Shown here piece by piece: positions 1 to 8,978 of a DNA stretch of 37,416 nucleotides. The stretch comes from Flavobacteriales bacterium (lineage in GTDB: Bacteria; Bacteroidota; Bacteroidia; Flavobacteriales; Flavobacteriaceae). The number at the start of each line of letters is the position of its first letter. Position 1 is the stretch's first letter. Location: positions 1-37,416 of the forward strand of contig JAAESS010000248.1 in assembly GCA_024229195.1 (NCBI GenBank), written 5' to 3'. The notes under the pieces were generated by a model. The model searched no databases. It saw nothing but the letters and a program-made list of their open reading frames with translations, and was not told the DNA's origin. A program made the translations under genes and the position numbers.

Positions 1-169
1 TGGAGAGTTTTTCTTTTTATAAAAGTAATAATTGAAAATATGCTCGATCTGAAATCTCCAAAATATTTTTATTTTCTATCACACAACAATATTAAAAATT
101 AATGTGCGTTGTATAAACTCATTAGTTTTTTTATTTAAAACTAGGGAAAATTGTTATTGTTAAAGAAGA

Positions 170-202
170 AAAAACTCTCCATGAATTTGGAGAGTTTTTT
201 TT
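170..202. terminator. Bidirectional Rho-independent terminator
   Basis: An 11-bp perfect stem (AAAAACTCTCC / GGAGAGTTTTT) around an 8-nt loop is flanked by an A run on one side and a T run on the other, so it can terminate in both directions. It lies just past the stop codon of the leftward phosphatase gene. The same 3' arm, TGGAGAGTTTTT, is also the first thing in the window, which suggests a similar terminator cut by the left edge. Confidence 0.85.
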
Positions 203-228
203 ATGTTTTATATCGAATATGAAAAAAA

Positions 229-1866
229 TTACTTCAATGCTTCCTTCAAAACTTTACCGGAATGACTATTTGGAAATGAAATTTGTAAAAGGTTTGACAT
301 GATTGGAGCAATATCAATAATCTCAGCATATTCGCGACTTCTACCCTTTTTTACTCCTTTCCCAAAGAACATCATTGGAACGTGTCGGTCGTAACTGTAT
401 GCTGACCCATGGGTGGTTCCTGTTTGTCGTTTGTAAATCATTGCTGGATTTGGAACCATCACTATATCACCGGATAATTTCTGATTGTAACCGTTTTGAA
501 TATAGTTTAGAATTCCTTTTGTGAAATTGGTATTCTGAAGCGTTCTTGCCGTCACTACCTTATTGACACCCTCATAATTGATCATTTCATCAGCTAATTT
601 TTGAGATACTTCAGCTGCATCAAGATCGAGTTCTGTCAAAACATCTCGATTCAAAAAGACCTGGTTGTTCGAAAAGTTTTCAATCACACTTAAAGTACCA
701 TAGTGTTTGAGACAAAGATCATTCAAATAGGCTCTAAATGCCGCATAATCAAAATAACCGGAAGGAATTTTTAAGGATTTCAAATAGGCAGGAACAGGCA
801 CAACAGCGTGATCGGCTGTTAAGAATAAGGTATAGTTATCTTCTCCGATCTTGCTATCAAGATAATCTAGAAGCTCAGCCATATCAAGATCAAGTCTTAA
901 ATAAGTATCCTGTATCTCCTTTGAATCAGAACCATAGCGGTGCCCTATATAATCAGGGCTTGAAAAGCTTATAGCTAAAAAATCGGTAAAATCTCTGTCG
1001 CCCAGTTTTTCACCTTCTATGGCTGCTTTAGCGAATTGCACCAATATAGAATTACCATAAGGAGTTTCTTTGATCAAATCATAATTACCATTTTTCTCCT
1101 TTAATTTTGTCAGGTCATGAGGAAAAACCGGCTTCTCTTCTCCACTAAATAAACCTTCATATGGATTGTCATCAGCAATGCTTTCCGTATAACTTTCTAT
1201 GGGATATAAGGTCTCCCATTTCTTCTCCATATATGAATCTGATAGTCCATTATTATTGAACTTATTCACCCAGTCCGGCAAAGCATCCATATAATAGGTT
1301 GAGGTCACGAACTTTCCATCATTTTTTCCAACAAACCAGTAAGAACCATTAGATGTATGACCTCCGGGAATAACAGCCGAACGGTCTTTAAGCCCAATAG
1401 CAATTGTTTTCCCTTTCATGTTTTGAGACAACCTGAGCTGATCTGTCACTGTAGTTGACAAAAGGTTTACCGGAGATTTCTGTTCATTTGACTCATCAGT
1501 TCCTACTGCCTTATAATTAAAATCATCTACGCAATAGATCATTTTTTTTGCATATTTATCGTACCAGTTGTTTGCAATAATTCCATGTCCACTTCCGGCA
1601 GTTCCTGTATAAACAGATGCGTGACCTACAGCTGTAACAGTAGGCATATAGCTGTAATGGGCATTCTCATAATTAAAACCTTCCCCTAATAACCTCTTGA
1701 AACCTCTCTCTCCATACCTATCATAGAACTTTGTCAAATAGTCGTATCGCATCTGATCTACTATGATTCCAACCACTAACTTTGGCCGGTCAACTTTAGT
1801 TATATCTTGAGCAAAAACATTTAATGAGAAACAAATTACACAAAGTGCTACACATAACTTTTTCAT
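229..1866 (-). CDS. pafA: PafA-type alkaline phosphatase (periplasmic phosphomonoesterase)
   Basis: Secreted phosphatase of the alkaline phosphatase / nucleotide pyrophosphatase superfamily, releasing phosphate from phosphomonoesters in the periplasm. A signal peptide ends near residue 20 (FSLNVFAQ). The fold's metal and nucleophile motifs are all visible: D37 in IIVDQMR, candidate nucleophile T78 in PTVTAVGHASVYTG, SPDYIGHRYG, TADHAVVP and the late GTTHGS histidine. N100 and the K160-D-R162 triad match the residues that mark PafA-like monoesterases, as opposed to phosphodiesterases. The 545-aa length is normal for the family. It is divergent from the lipid transporter genes and followed by a strong terminator, so it is probably monocistronic. 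No Pho-box type operator was recognised. Confidence 0.93.
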   Translation of the reverse strand: MKKLCVALCVICFSLNVFAQDITKVDRPKLVVGIIVDQMRYDYLTKFYDRYGERGFKRLLGEGFNYENAHYSYMPTVTAVGHASVYTGTAGSGHGIIANNWYDKYAKKMIYCVDDFNYKAVGTDESNEQKSPVNLLSTTVTDQLRLSQNMKGKTIAIGLKDRSAVIPGGHTSNGSYWFVGKNDGKFVTSTYYMDALPDWVNKFNNNGLSDSYMEKKWETLYPIESYTESIADDNPYEGLFSGEEKPVFPHDLTKLKEKNGNYDLIKETPYGNSILVQFAKAAIEGEKLGDRDFTDFLAISFSSPDYIGHRYGSDSKEIQDTYLRLDLDMAELLDYLDSKIGEDNYTLFLTADHAVVPVPAYLKSLKIPSGYFDYAAFRAYLNDLCLKHYGTLSVIENFSNNQVFLNRDVLTELDLDAAEVSQKLADEMINYEGVNKVVTARTLQNTNFTKGILNYIQNGYNQKLSGDIVMVPNPAMIYKRQTGTTHGSAYSYDRHVPMMFFGKGVKKGRSREYAEIIDIAPIMSNLLQISFPNSHSGKVLKEALK

Positions 1867-1962
1867 GATTTCTATTTTTTGAGGCTAAATTTAAGGATAA
1901 AAGCGTGTTTATATGTTTATATGTCAGTCAAATTTTAATATTTTAGCACTATTCAAATCGTT

Positions 1963-2703
1963 ATGAAGTATTTTCACAATATTGGGCTTTATTTTATCAT
2001 GCTGATGCAGGTTTTCAGGAAACCTCAAAAATCATCAGTTTTTAGGGAGAGTCTTTTCAAAGAAGTTGAAGAACTTGGCTTAAAATCTCTTGGGATCGTG
2101 GCCTTTATATCATTCTTTGTTGGCGGAGTTGTTGCCATACAGACGGCACTAAATGTGGACAGTCCATGGATTCCAAAATACCTCATCGGTTTTGCTACCA
2201 AAAGATCTATCATTCTTGAATTTGCACCAACTTTTATGTCGATCATTTTGGCTGGAAAAGTAGGCTCATATATCACTTCGAGTATAGGCACAATGAGGGT
2301 AACAGAACAAATTGATGCGCTTGAGGTAATGGGAGTAAATGCCCTTAATTTTTTGGTATTTCCTAAAGTAATTGCAGCTGTATTCTTTTATCCTTTTATC
2401 GTTTTATTGGCAATGTTTTTAGGTGTTTTCGGGGGATGGGTATCTGGTTTTATGACTGGATTATTTACCTCTGACAGTTATATTGAAGGAATTCGAATGG
2501 ATTTTCAACCTTATTTGATCAGATATGCACTGATCAAAACTATGGTTTTTGCTTTTGTCATCGCAACCATACCCTCTTTTTATGGCTATTATGTAAAAGG
2601 TGGATCACTGGAGGTTGGTAAAGCCAGTACACAAGCTGTAGTCTGGACAAGTATCGTCATTATATTACTCAATTATTTCTTAACTCAAATGCTACTTGGA
2701 TAA
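1963..2703 (+). CDS. MlaE/YrbE-family ABC transporter permease
   Basis: Inner-membrane permease of the Mla-type lipid transport family, which moves phospholipids or other lipids between the inner and outer membranes. The 246-aa protein has about five hydrophobic segments and the family signature TEQIDALEVMGVN near residue 110. It is followed by the ATPase gene with zero spacing: the stop TAA is directly abutted by the next ATG, which points to translational coupling. The substrate-binding MCE (MlaD-like) subunit that normally completes the complex is not next to the pair. The ATG at 1963 gives the expected N-terminus. Family assignment is secure; the transported lipid is unknown. Confidence 0.93.
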   Translation: MKYFHNIGLYFIMLMQVFRKPQKSSVFRESLFKEVEELGLKSLGIVAFISFFVGGVVAIQTALNVDSPWIPKYLIGFATKRSIILEFAPTFMSIILAGKVGSYITSSIGTMRVTEQIDALEVMGVNALNFLVFPKVIAAVFFYPFIVLLAMFLGVFGGWVSGFMTGLFTSDSYIEGIRMDFQPYLIRYALIKTMVFAFVIATIPSFYGYYVKGGSLEVGKASTQAVVWTSIVIILLNYFLTQMLLG

Positions 2704-3465
2704 ATGATAGAAGTTACAGACTTACATAAATCTTTTGGTGATCAGCACATTTTGAAAGGTGTTTCAGCCACTTTTCACAAAGGAGACACAAGTATGATCA
2801 TTGGAACCAGTGGGTCCGGTAAAACAGTTTTTTTGAAATGCCTGCTTGGACTTTTTTCACCTGAAAAAGGAGATATCTGCTATGACAATCGTCATTACAG
2901 TAAAATGACCCTATCAGAAAAAAGAGATCTGCGTAAGGAAATTGGAATGGTATTTCAAGGTGGGGCACTTTTTGATTCAGAAACCATAGAGGACAATATA
3001 AAATTTCCACTTAAGATGTTTACCAATCAAAGTGACGAAGAAATGAAAGACAGAGTGAACTTCGTTTTAAACAGGGTGAATCTGGAAAATGTAAATGACA
3101 AATTTCCGGCAGAACTTTCTGGGGGAATGCAAAAAAGGGTTGCGATCGCAAGAGCTATTGTAATGAACCCCAAATATTTATTCTGTGATGAGCCAAACTC
3201 AGGTCTTGATCCTAAAACAGCAATTGTTATTGACAATTTGATACAGGAAATTACGGATGAATATCAGATGATCACTATTATTAATTCACATGATATGAAT
3301 TCGGTGATGGAAATTGGTGAAAAAATTATTTTCCTTAAACAAGGTCTAAAAGAGTGGGAAGGCTCTTCTGAAACGATCTTCAAAACTGATAATGAGTCTG
3401 TTACAGACTTCGTGTATAGTTCCAACCTCTATAAAAAAGTAAGAGAAGTATACAATAAAGGATAA
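2704..3465 (+). CDS. MlaF-type ABC transporter ATP-binding protein
   Basis: ATPase partner of the preceding MlaE-like permease. The 253-aa protein contains Walker A (GTSGSGKT, about residue 35), a Q-loop (GMVFQGG), the signature LSGGMQKR, Walker B (YLFCDEP), D-loop (SGLDP) and switch histidine (INSHDM). All catalytic elements are intact. It starts on the base after the permease stop codon. The operon ends here: the next gene is convergent and no obvious hairpin terminator lies in the 61-bp gap. Confidence 0.94.
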   Translation: MIEVTDLHKSFGDQHILKGVSATFHKGDTSMIIGTSGSGKTVFLKCLLGLFSPEKGDICYDNRHYSKMTLSEKRDLRKEIGMVFQGGALFDSETIEDNIKFPLKMFTNQSDEEMKDRVNFVLNRVNLENVNDKFPAELSGGMQKRVAIARAIVMNPKYLFCDEPNSGLDPKTAIVIDNLIQEITDEYQMITIINSHDMNSVMEIGEKIIFLKQGLKEWEGSSETIFKTDNESVTDFVYSSNLYKKVREVYNKG

Positions 3466-3526
3466 GAATATTTTAAACTAAAGTCCTTATCCAATCATGT
3501 AACTGATATCATCCTTCTATCAAAAT

Positions 3527-4975
3527 TTATGGGCGCTGCCTGATTTCTAAATTTTTAATATTCAATCGGGTTTCCAGCCATTTTTGCAATTTCTGTTCTT
3601 GTTGCTTTCTTTGTTTTTTCGATAGCTTATTTTTCCATCTTACAGAGATTACATTGATCGTATCCATCTTCTCAAAATTGGATACATACTCTCTTGAGTA
3701 TCCAATCTCCTGCAGTTCTGCATAATTGATCTGAATCTCTTTGATCACTCTGTCAAAATGAACTTCATTAAGATAATATTTCCTCAGATCTTTTTCCAGT
3801 TCATTGATCCGTTGGTTTTTTTCTTTAATGGTTTCATCTCTTGAGCTCAGTATCTGATTTGAATTAATATAAAGTTCTTTGATCTTGTCAATATCTTCCC
3901 TGATACTTGAATCATCCTGACTTTTTAAAATCGTAAGCTTGGTGTTTTTTAACCCTAAATCACGGATCTGCTCTTCCCATCTTTCCTTTTGTTTTTGAGA
4001 ATAGTCATTTCCAAAAACATATAATTTAATCTCTTTTTCCTGAAAATTAATACTTTCCTTACTATCACCAATAATATTAATACCCTCTTCCTTCAAATTC
4101 TTAATAAATATTTCCGCTTTGGTTGTGTAATCATTCAATAAATACAACTGATAGAATAGAAATATACTAAAGGCAAGTATCACAAAAGCAATCAAAGAGG
4201 CAATACGAGAAATTCTTTTTCTTTTGGCCTGATTGATGTACTTAAGCATTGGAAACTTTAAGTATTTTGTAATGACAAATGCAGCAAGAGCTATATAGAT
4301 ACAATTAATTGTAAATAGGAACATGGCACCCCCGAAATAATTAAATTGACCAGTTGCCAAGCCAAAACCAGCGGTACAGAGTGGCGGCATTAGGGCTGTT
4401 GCAATCGCTACACCAGCAACCGTGTTGAACTGAGGTTTATTGCGACTAATGGCAATAATCAATGCTAAACCACCTGATATAGCGATTAGCACATCTCTTA
4501 CATCAGGCTTAGTCCTGGCAAGAATTTCAGGTGTTGCTTCCTGAAAAATGGGAATACTAAAAAAAATAAATGAAGTCAATAAACTTAAAAACACCATTGC
4601 ACCAAAGTTGATGACCGACCCTTTCAATGTGTCAACATCATTTACACCAATTGAAAAACCAATACCCAAAATTGGGCCCATTAATGGTGATATAAGCATG
4701 GCTCCAATCACAACTGCAGTTGAACTTACATTCAATCCTATGGAAGCAATCAAAATTGAAAATACCAAAATCCATGCGGTTTGACCCTTGATCGAGATCC
4801 CTTCTCTAATAGTCTTTGCGGTAGCTTCTTTATCAGTATCGCGACGAATACTCAAAAGTTTCGGGATATATTCCTTTAAACTCTGAAAGAAACCTTTAAA
4901 TTCTTTTTGGACGTCTTCCTTTTGTTCTTGAAATTTCTTATCCTCTTCTACCTGATCTTTATTATTTTCTTCCAT
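3527..4975 (-). CDS. DUF389 (TIGR00341-type) membrane protein
   Basis: A conserved membrane protein of unknown function. Residues about 60-270 hold the hydrophobic DUF389 core with GAMLISPLMGPILG and ALMPPLCTAGFGLATG, followed by a final membrane segment near 255-275. The C-terminal third (about 280-482) is soluble, rich in charged residues and probably coiled coil (NELEKDLRKYYL). The N-terminal 40 residues are highly charged and likely cytosolic. It is the last gene of a leftward run after the GDP-mannose pyrophosphorylase gene (42-bp gap). A transport role is often guessed for this family, but nothing here shows a substrate. Confidence 0.88.
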   Translation of the reverse strand: MEENNKDQVEEDKKFQEQKEDVQKEFKGFFQSLKEYIPKLLSIRRDTDKEATAKTIREGISIKGQTAWILVFSILIASIGLNVSSTAVVIGAMLISPLMGPILGIGFSIGVNDVDTLKGSVINFGAMVFLSLLTSFIFFSIPIFQEATPEILARTKPDVRDVLIAISGGLALIIAISRNKPQFNTVAGVAIATALMPPLCTAGFGLATGQFNYFGGAMFLFTINCIYIALAAFVITKYLKFPMLKYINQAKRKRISRIASLIAFVILAFSIFLFYQLYLLNDYTTKAEIFIKNLKEEGINIIGDSKESINFQEKEIKLYVFGNDYSQKQKERWEEQIRDLGLKNTKLTILKSQDDSSIREDIDKIKELYINSNQILSSRDETIKEKNQRINELEKDLRKYYLNEVHFDRVIKEIQINYAELQEIGYSREYVSNFEKMDTINVISVRWKNKLSKKQRKQQEQKLQKWLETRLNIKNLEIRQRP

Positions 4976-5017
4976 AAAAGCACAACTTATCCGTGACCAG
5001 AGTAAATGTAGTAAAAA

Positions 5018-6088
5018 TTAATCTTCCCTGAATCTCTTCTCTGCTTCTTTTGATACTTCTTTGATATTTTGCTCCTCTGATTTGGGATAAATCATAATCG
5101 TATCATCAGTTTCAACAATAATATAATCACTGATTCCGGCAACTACAATGTTCTTACCTTGAGTAGTACTGATCATATTATTTTTGGCATCGATAAAATA
5201 TCCCTTCGAATAAACAATGGCATTTTCGGTTTTATCTTTATCAAGCTTATCATAAAGTGAACCCCAGGTTCCCAAATCATTCCAACCAAAATCTGTTCCC
5301 ATAACAAACACATTTAGAGCTTTTTCCATAATACCGTAGTCAATGGATATATTCTCGGAATCGGGATAATGTTGATTGATAAAATCCATTTCTTTTTCTG
5401 TATTCCACAAGTCAGCACCCTTTTCAAATAAATTACACATCGCAGGAAGACTTCTTTGAAAAGAATCAAGGATACTTTTTACACTCCAGATAAATATACC
5501 TGCGTTCCACAAATAATCTCCCTGTGCAATGAATTCTTGAGCTGTTTTCAAGTCTGGTTTTTCTGTAAAATTCTTTACTTTTCTTATCTCATCTGCACCC
5601 TCTTCAAATTGAATATAACCATACCCTGTATTAGGTCCTATAGGCTTAATTCCTAAGGTCATCAAGATATCTCGTTCCTGACATGCTTCAAAGGCTGACT
5701 TTACATTTCGCACAAATTCTGTCTCATCCTCTATATGGTGATCTGAAGGGGCAACGATCATCACTGCTTCACTATTCTGGTCCTTAATTTTAAGCGCAGA
5801 ATACAAAATACACGGTGCCGTATTTCTCATCGCCGGTTCCAACAATATCTGATTTTCAGTAACCTCAGGCAAATGCTCCATAACCAGATCCTTATACCTC
5901 TGATTGGTAGCGATGAGTATTTGATCACTAGGGATCAAGCTTGACAATCTGTTAAATGTTTGCTGGATGAGCGACTCTCCTGTACCCAACATATCGTGAA
6001 ACTGCTTGGGGTTATCAGGTGTGCTTACCGGCCAGAATCGGGAACCGACTCCCCCGGCCATTATAACTGCGTAATAGTTCTTGTTCAT
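5018..6088 (-). CDS. manC: Mannose-1-phosphate guanylyltransferase
   Basis: Makes GDP-mannose from mannose-1-phosphate and GTP, feeding surface polysaccharide and glycan synthesis in the cytoplasm. The N-terminus has the nucleotidyltransferase signature AGGVGSRFWP with PKQF, followed by APSDHH, FTEKP and LWNAGIFIW. At 356 aa it is the short monofunctional form, without the C-terminal cupin isomerase domain of the roughly 470-aa bifunctional enzymes. The start lies 4 bp after the stop codon of the SprT-like gene, so the two are almost certainly co-transcribed. The symbol is used in the generic sense. Confidence 0.92.
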   Translation of the reverse strand: MNKNYYAVIMAGGVGSRFWPVSTPDNPKQFHDMLGTGESLIQQTFNRLSSLIPSDQILIATNQRYKDLVMEHLPEVTENQILLEPAMRNTAPCILYSALKIKDQNSEAVMIVAPSDHHIEDETEFVRNVKSAFEACQERDILMTLGIKPIGPNTGYGYIQFEEGADEIRKVKNFTEKPDLKTAQEFIAQGDYLWNAGIFIWSVKSILDSFQRSLPAMCNLFEKGADLWNTEKEMDFINQHYPDSENISIDYGIMEKALNVFVMGTDFGWNDLGTWGSLYDKLDKDKTENAIVYSKGYFIDAKNNMISTTQGKNIVVAGISDYIIVETDDTIMIYPKSEEQNIKEVSKEAEKRFRED

Positions 6089-6092
6089 AATA

Positions 6093-6692
6093 TTATCTTA
6101 AAAGCTCCACCTCTGCATGTGGGTGGAAAATATATTTTCTGTGTGTGAGTACCTCTATACATTCATATCGAGTCCGCCTTTTATTTCCTTTGATAAAAGT
6201 TTTGTTCCGATACTGAAATCGACTGTTATCCGGAATCTCAAAAATAAGCGATTTATCCGTGCTGTGGTCATAATTTCTAAAGGCCAGTGATAATTTTATA
6301 TCACCGTCACTGCTTGCCCTGGGATTGATTAAATAATTGGCAATAAGTTTTAAAATATCATCAGGAAATATCTCAGGACTGAGAAATGGCAGCATCAGTA
6401 ATTTAAAGTTATTTTTCCATTCCAACCCGTGTGGTCTGACCTTTTTAAATTCCTGAAAAGTAACCAAATGAGCGTACTCATGCACAAGTGTCAATAAAAA
6501 TCGATATGGATTCAAATCATTGTTGATGGTAATCTGAACTTTTCCATCGTTGAACCTTTTAAAATCTCCATGTTTGCTGCTTCGTTTATTTACAATTTTC
6601 AGGTGACAGGGATATCGATTAGTAAGATCAATTACTTTTTTAATGGCTTCCTCAGGAAGGTATTTTTGGAGAATTTCTTCTTTTGCTTTCAA
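6093..6692 (-). CDS. SprT-like zinc metalloprotease-fold protein
   Basis: SprT-family protein with the zincin motif in LVHEYAHLVTF (HExxH, about residue 67). The start is a TTG at 6692: the codon immediately upstream in frame is TAA, and the next in-frame methionine lies beyond the catalytic motif, so no ATG start is possible. Unlike E. coli SprT, the C-terminal part has no cysteine-rich zinc ribbon; only two cysteines are present in the whole protein. It is spaced 30 bp after the SDR gene and 4 bp before manC. Function is uncertain; the eukaryotic relative Spartan cleaves DNA-protein crosslinks, but that role is not established for this type. Confidence 0.85.
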   Translation of the reverse strand: MKAKEEILQKYLPEEAIKKVIDLTNRYPCHLKIVNKRSSKHGDFKRFNDGKVQITINNDLNPYRFLLTLVHEYAHLVTFQEFKKVRPHGLEWKNNFKLLMLPFLSPEIFPDDILKLIANYLINPRASSDGDIKLSLAFRNYDHSTDKSLIFEIPDNSRFQYRNKTFIKGNKRRTRYECIEVLTHRKYIFHPHAEVELLR

Positions 6693-6722
6693 TTAATAAC
6701 TACTTTTTTGTTTTAATATCAA

Positions 6723-7415
6723 CTAGGGAGTTGAATTTGAAACCTGCAATACCTTTCCGTTGTATACTTTATTTCCATTTAAAGCAAATTCTGAGATATA
6801 GTTCGCCATTTCTGCTGCGGATATTGGCGCCTCATAATCCGGAAATGCCTCTTTGAGCATTTCTGTCTGAACGGCTCCTAAAGCCAGAACATTAAAAGAG
6901 ACCCCTTTTTCTTTATATTCTTCCGCCAAAAGCTCCATTAAGGTTATGACTGCACCTTTAGACGAACTGTAAGCCGCTAATCCGGCAAACTTCATACTGC
7001 CCTGAATACCGCCCATACTGCTTATTGCAACCACATGTGCTCCATTCGTTAAGAATGAATCGAGCCTTCTTGTCAATTCAGCTACTGCAAAAACATTGAC
7101 CTGATAAATCTTCTGAAAATCATCTGTAGTAGTTTCTTTAAAAGGCTTGTGAAGTAGGGCTCCAGCGTTATGAATTAAAACATCTACACTTCCCCAATGT
7201 TCTTGGACAAAGCCAAGCACCTTGTCTAAACCTGCCTCTGTAGTGATATCAGTTTGTAAAGCACTTAGTTGACGGTTCTCTGATGCTAATTTTTCAAGCT
7301 TAGTCGTATTTCTGCTTAATGCAAGTACTTGATGACCATTATTTGACAACTGTTTGACCAGCTCCAACCCTATTCCTCTGCTGGTTCCTGTAACAAGAAT
7401 TCTTTTTAAGTTCAT
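6723..7415 (-). CDS. SDR-family NAD(P)-dependent oxidoreductase
   Basis: Short-chain dehydrogenase of classical size (230 aa). The Rossmann glycine motif is VTGTSRGIG at the N-terminus, the NAG motif is LIHNAGAL, the catalytic Ser lies in AISSMGG and the YxxxK motif is YSSSK. All catalytic residues are present, so it should be an active reductase or dehydrogenase. The substrate cannot be read from the sequence. It lies 30 bp after the beta-helix lipoprotein gene and 30 bp before the SprT-like gene in the same leftward run. Confidence 0.9.
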   Translation of the reverse strand: MNLKRILVTGTSRGIGLELVKQLSNNGHQVLALSRNTTKLEKLASENRQLSALQTDITTEAGLDKVLGFVQEHWGSVDVLIHNAGALLHKPFKETTTDDFQKIYQVNVFAVAELTRRLDSFLTNGAHVVAISSMGGIQGSMKFAGLAAYSSSKGAVITLMELLAEEYKEKGVSFNVLALGAVQTEMLKEAFPDYEAPISAAEMANYISEFALNGNKVYNGKVLQVSNSTP

Positions 7416-7445
7416 ATCAAGTATGTTTCTGTTTATGGTTGAAAA

Positions 7446-8972
7446 TTAACGATCAAAAATAATATGCTGATAAGCACCCATGTCTGGCGACACAATACGA
7501 GTTACTCCCAATAGATCAAAGGGAACTTGTTGAGCCGCTGACAGATCTGCACTCCCTTTTGCATCCGACAACTCTCCTATGAGAAAGCTATTTTCATTAT
7601 CATCCTGAAAATCCGGCTCCCCGTTAAAAATATTATTCTGATACTTTTCCGTGTCCTCAAAATCATATAGTGGATTATTCACCAGATTACCTCCCGAATC
7701 AAAAAAGTGCAACATGTTATTTTTAAAATTATAATTGAATGCTGCCTGATCATTTTTTTGAAGTAAGAATTCAATATTTTGATTTCCTTCGATAATGCAA
7801 TTTGTAAAATTTGCAGCTACTAGATCATTCACAAGTTCTTGACCTGAATTACCTGAAGCAGCAGATGACTGAAAATTGCTTATGAGAACAGCAGGAAACT
7901 CTCTGATACCATTTGACCAAAAGTTTGCAAAAGTAGCATGCGTAAAATTATAAGTACCTCCTGAGATACAGGCAAGAGAAGACTGTCCATTGTTACCAAT
8001 AACCAGATTAGATCCTTTTATATTTGTGGCTCGAGCGAAAAGACCAAAATTACTGGTATTGTAAATCTCTGTATTTCTTATATTCAGCATTGGCTCGGCC
8101 TCGCTGCCAATTGTATCAACAAGAATTCCAATAATATTATTTTTAATCAGTGCATGATTGATCTGATGATCCTTACTGCCGGCTCGTAACCATATCGTTC
8201 CCCATTGACCGGGAATATCCTCGAAAAACGGCTCCAACCTGTCTCCTTGAATGATTACCTTTTTATCAAGTGTCCCATTGATTTTCAGAGATCCATTTTT
8301 CTCAACCAACAGACCTGAATTTTCATGAAAATGTATATTTGCCCCCTTTTCGATAGTTAGCGTATTGCCTTGATCAACGCCAACATAACCGTATATTACA
8401 TAGGGCTTTTCATTGGTCCAGGTATGATTACCCTCCAGGTAGAAGCCCTCAACCTCTATGACTTCTCCATCTTCATCAATACCTAAATTAATTGTTTCCT
8501 TTATGCCATTAGCGTCTCTTTCAGGAAATAAAAAATAAGCGTCCTGCACCAACGTGATCAGTTTTATATCCTGCTCATTGTCACCCTGATCAAAAATAAC
8601 CTCATCAGTATAAAGAGGATCACTTACCTCGGTATAATCTATAGTAGCTTCGACAAAAATATAAATACTGTCTTTAGGCAGTATGTCAATATTCTCAAAA
8701 GACTTTCCTGGCTCACCATTTACATTGAGTCTGTAAAATGACTGCTCTCCTTTACCCAATCTGACACTTGGAATATTGATATGGTCATTTCCTTTATTGT
8801 AGACTTTGAAAGTTCTTGTGCTCGAGCTGATGTTGGTAAACACAGTATCAAGAAAAACCGTATCCCTTGAAAAAGTTAAGTCACCAGTACTTGGAGTCGT
8901 CTCAAAAATATCATCACTACAAGACTGCAGTGATATTAAAACAATAAATAGAAAGAAGATATAACGAAACAT
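7446..8972 (-). CDS. Beta-helix lipoprotein of unknown function
   Basis: An exported lipoprotein: the N-terminus has a hydrophobic stretch and a lipobox ending in LQSC at about residue 18. Residues about 25-140 resemble an Ig-like beta domain (FKVYNKGNDHINIPSV). From about 180 to 440 the repeats of short strands with turns such as GSLKINGTLDKKVIIQG and NGQSSLACISGGTYNFTHATF fit a right-handed parallel beta-helix. The C-terminus ends SPDMGAYQ, common after such helices. Its start is only 6 bp after the glutaminyl cyclase gene, so the two lipoproteins form a pair. No polysaccharide lyase catalytic residues were recognised. Confidence 0.8.
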   Translation of the reverse strand: MFRYIFFLFIVLISLQSCSDDIFETTPSTGDLTFSRDTVFLDTVFTNISSSTRTFKVYNKGNDHINIPSVRLGKGEQSFYRLNVNGEPGKSFENIDILPKDSIYIFVEATIDYTEVSDPLYTDEVIFDQGDNEQDIKLITLVQDAYFLFPERDANGIKETINLGIDEDGEVIEVEGFYLEGNHTWTNEKPYVIYGYVGVDQGNTLTIEKGANIHFHENSGLLVEKNGSLKINGTLDKKVIIQGDRLEPFFEDIPGQWGTIWLRAGSKDHQINHALIKNNIIGILVDTIGSEAEPMLNIRNTEIYNTSNFGLFARATNIKGSNLVIGNNGQSSLACISGGTYNFTHATFANFWSNGIREFPAVLISNFQSSAASGNSGQELVNDLVAANFTNCIIEGNQNIEFLLQKNDQAAFNYNFKNNMLHFFDSGGNLVNNPLYDFEDTEKYQNNIFNGEPDFQDDNENSFLIGELSDAKGSADLSAAQQVPFDLLGVTRIVSPDMGAYQHIIFDR

Positions 8973-8978
8973 ATACTA

